From positions 41,545,426 to 41,609,425 of the forward strand of contig OX392534.1 of NCBI GenBank assembly GCA_947623455.1: DNA of 64,000 bases, in the 5' to 3' direction. Below, piece by piece: positions 62,606 to 64,000 of the stretch. Position 1 is the first letter of the stretch. Each line of letters begins with the position of its first letter. Source of the stretch: Mimachlamys varia (taxonomy: Eukaryota; Mollusca; Bivalvia; Pectinida; Pectinidae). A program made the translations under genes and the position numbers. Under the pieces are notes generated by a model. That model searched no databases. It was not told the DNA's origin and saw nothing but the letters and a program-made list of their open reading frames with translations.

Positions 62606-62749
62606 ATTGTCAACCCGGTCTAGGTCTGCTACATTCCTTCTTAAACAAAGTCTTCGACCCTGAAAATGCACACAAGACCCTTTACCACCTTCTGTGGGTA
62701 TATATTTTGTTGGGTGGTAAATACTAAATGTAACAGGACAGGGAAAATG

Positions 62750-62830
62750 CGCAGCCAGACCGGGGTTCGAACCTGAGACCTACTGAATTCTGGACACGTA
62801 CTCAACCAATTGAGCTGTCTGGTCGCTGAC
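62750..62830 (-). mobile_element. tRNA-derived SINE head, copy 2
   Basis: Minus strand: CCAGACAGCTCAATTGGTTG, then CAGGTTCGAACCCCGGTCTG. It is homologous to copy 1 about 240 bp away; similarity extends into the flanks (GTCAACCCGGTCTAG versus GGACCCGGTGTAG). Confidence 0.65.
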
Positions 62831-63182
62831 AATGGACCCGGTGTAGTCATCCACTACACAAGCAATGGAGCACTGAGCTAATTGTCTTCTTCCTTGATAA
62901 GGATCAGACTCAAAGGTTTGAGTGCATTTGATCCTGGGAGGTGGCATAAATGTTAAAATGTATTAGAGATTTTGCATTAAATATTTTTGGTATTTTCACT
63001 ATTAAAGCTTTTAAAAGCTACCAGGTCACAGGCAATTGATCCAGTCTAGTTCAGCAACATGTATATAGGATGAATATAAAGAAACAAGCTTTCACTTGTT
63101 GTTAATATCTCGTGATAAATGACTAATCTATCAAGAATTATATTATATTTATATGATGATGTAAAAATATATTTGCTTTCAG

Positions 63183-63233
63183 GATCGTATGCTGAACCTT
63201 GTTGTAGCAGTTTTTACAAGTATTATAGTTGCT
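63183..63233 (+). CDS. Possible second exon of the downstream gene: transmembrane segment
   Basis: Between acceptor gctttcag and donor gtaagt are 17 codons (DRMLNLVVAVFTSIIVA), phase 0/0. Joined to the previous exon this gives a short polar N-terminus followed by a hydrophobic helix, which looks like a real coding pattern. No third exon is visible before the window ends. The family is unknown. Confidence 0.4.
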
Positions 63234-63414
63234 GTAAGTATATGATTTTTTATGTGTTAAGTTTTGTTCTACATCCTATTTACATCCTGTCTTTAGCAAT
63301 AAGATCATTTAAGTATGGATTCCTGGTAAATGAGATGTAAGTGGATGTGTTGAGTGTATGTAGGTATATTTGGATGCTTAAGTTTGTTGAAGCTTGTGAT
63401 ATTGGGGAACTGAT

Positions 63415-63660
63415 ATGGCCTTTATAGTGCTACCTCACTGAAGTATACTGCTAAAGGCCCTTGGTAGGACACCCCACCCAGTGACATTATAATGATAACA
63501 GTGAACTATAGCTGTTCCACTTCCAAAATGCTGAATGTCAAGAAGGGAGTAATAACTACCATTGTTAGAAACTCTGGTATGTCTCGGCCAGGAGAGACTC
63601 TGGTATGTCTCGGCCAGTGAACAGAATTCAACGCTTAGCCGCTTTCCACTCGGGTGAATG
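63415..63660. repeat. Interspersed repeat with a short tandem duplication
   Basis: A non-coding stretch with CTACCTCACTGAAGTATACT and ACACCCCACCCAGTGACATT. Within it ACTCTGGTATGTCTCGGCCAG-type sequence occurs twice in a row (about 63570-63618). From memory it resembles a common bivalve repeat. Confidence 0.4.
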
Positions 63661-64000
63661 CTAAACTAAAGACCAAAAGTGGGTAGTGTCAAAGAAAACT
63701 TTAGGAAAAAATGGCAGTCGCTTTAGGGAAGAAGGAAGAGAAAAGATAAAATCTGAAATTAAGTTGCCTCTAACGGTCGTACATTGGGGTCAGACGATAC
63801 AATTCTTACACCCTACATTTACAGCATCATTTTATGTACAGTAACTATATAAGGAGGAACCCTGTTAGTGTTAATATACAAATTCATATACCTATGAATA
63901 CATTCATATAGGCACACTTGTGTATGTACAATTAACCAGAACTATACATGAGCCATTTCCTGTAAATATAACACAATCTTGCATAAACATGGATAAATTA

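Noticed and set aside
62515..62830. Functional tRNA genes
   Set aside because: A and B boxes are good but the anticodon arm is the wrong length and there are two related copies with shared flanks, as in SINEs.

Overview
The window is eukaryotic, from an AT-rich invertebrate genome full of introns, minisatellites and small inverted-repeat transposons. The gene family and the style of the interspersed repeats suggest a mollusc, most likely a bivalve. That taxonomic guess is inference; nothing in the sequence fixes the species.

The dominant feature is one complete + strand gene encoding a plexin, the cell-surface semaphorin receptor. I could join 35 coding exons from the ATG at 7708 to the TGA at 47660-47662. 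Every junction has a GT donor and an AG acceptor, the phases agree throughout, and the model totals 5745 nt (1914 residues plus stop). Domain order is signal peptide, Sema, PSI1, an Ig-like/IPT segment, PSI2, IPT, PSI3, further IPT/TIG domains, one membrane helix, juxtamembrane helix, and a split Ras/Rap GAP domain interrupted by a Rho-GTPase-binding domain. Sema-domain wording, an RLRR convertase motif before the membrane and a C-terminal hydrophobic tail place it with plexin-B. Two phase-0 microexons (27 nt at 23995 and 18 nt at 37833) are good candidates for alternative splicing.

Layout: 1-7557 has no recognisable gene but three minisatellite arrays, and ends in a plexin 5' leader with upstream ORFs. 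7708-12691 is Sema and PSI1. 12692-21273 is a large intron with about 3.2 kb of a 15-bp satellite. 21274-32820 is the rest of the ectodomain. 33354-36849 is the membrane helix and start of the GAP domain. 36850-42502 is a large intron holding one microexon, an array of (AT)n/hairpin units and several palindromic MITEs. 42503-47662 is the Rho-binding domain, second GAP half and tail. 47663-62334 is mostly non-coding, with a 27-bp array (53.2-54.5 kb), a 58-bp array (55.1-55.8 kb) and a degenerate roughly 485-bp array whose units each carry a palindromic hairpin module (55.86-60.12 kb). At 61.15-61.49 kb lies a perfect 156-bp-arm foldback transposon with an intact 8-bp target duplication. At 62335 a second + strand gene seems to begin; two short exons are visible and the rest lies beyond the window.

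The strongest candidates for something undescribed are the hairpin-punctuated array, the intact foldback element, a MULE-like MITE in a plexin intron, the two microexons, and minisatellites that run right up to plexin 3' splice sites.
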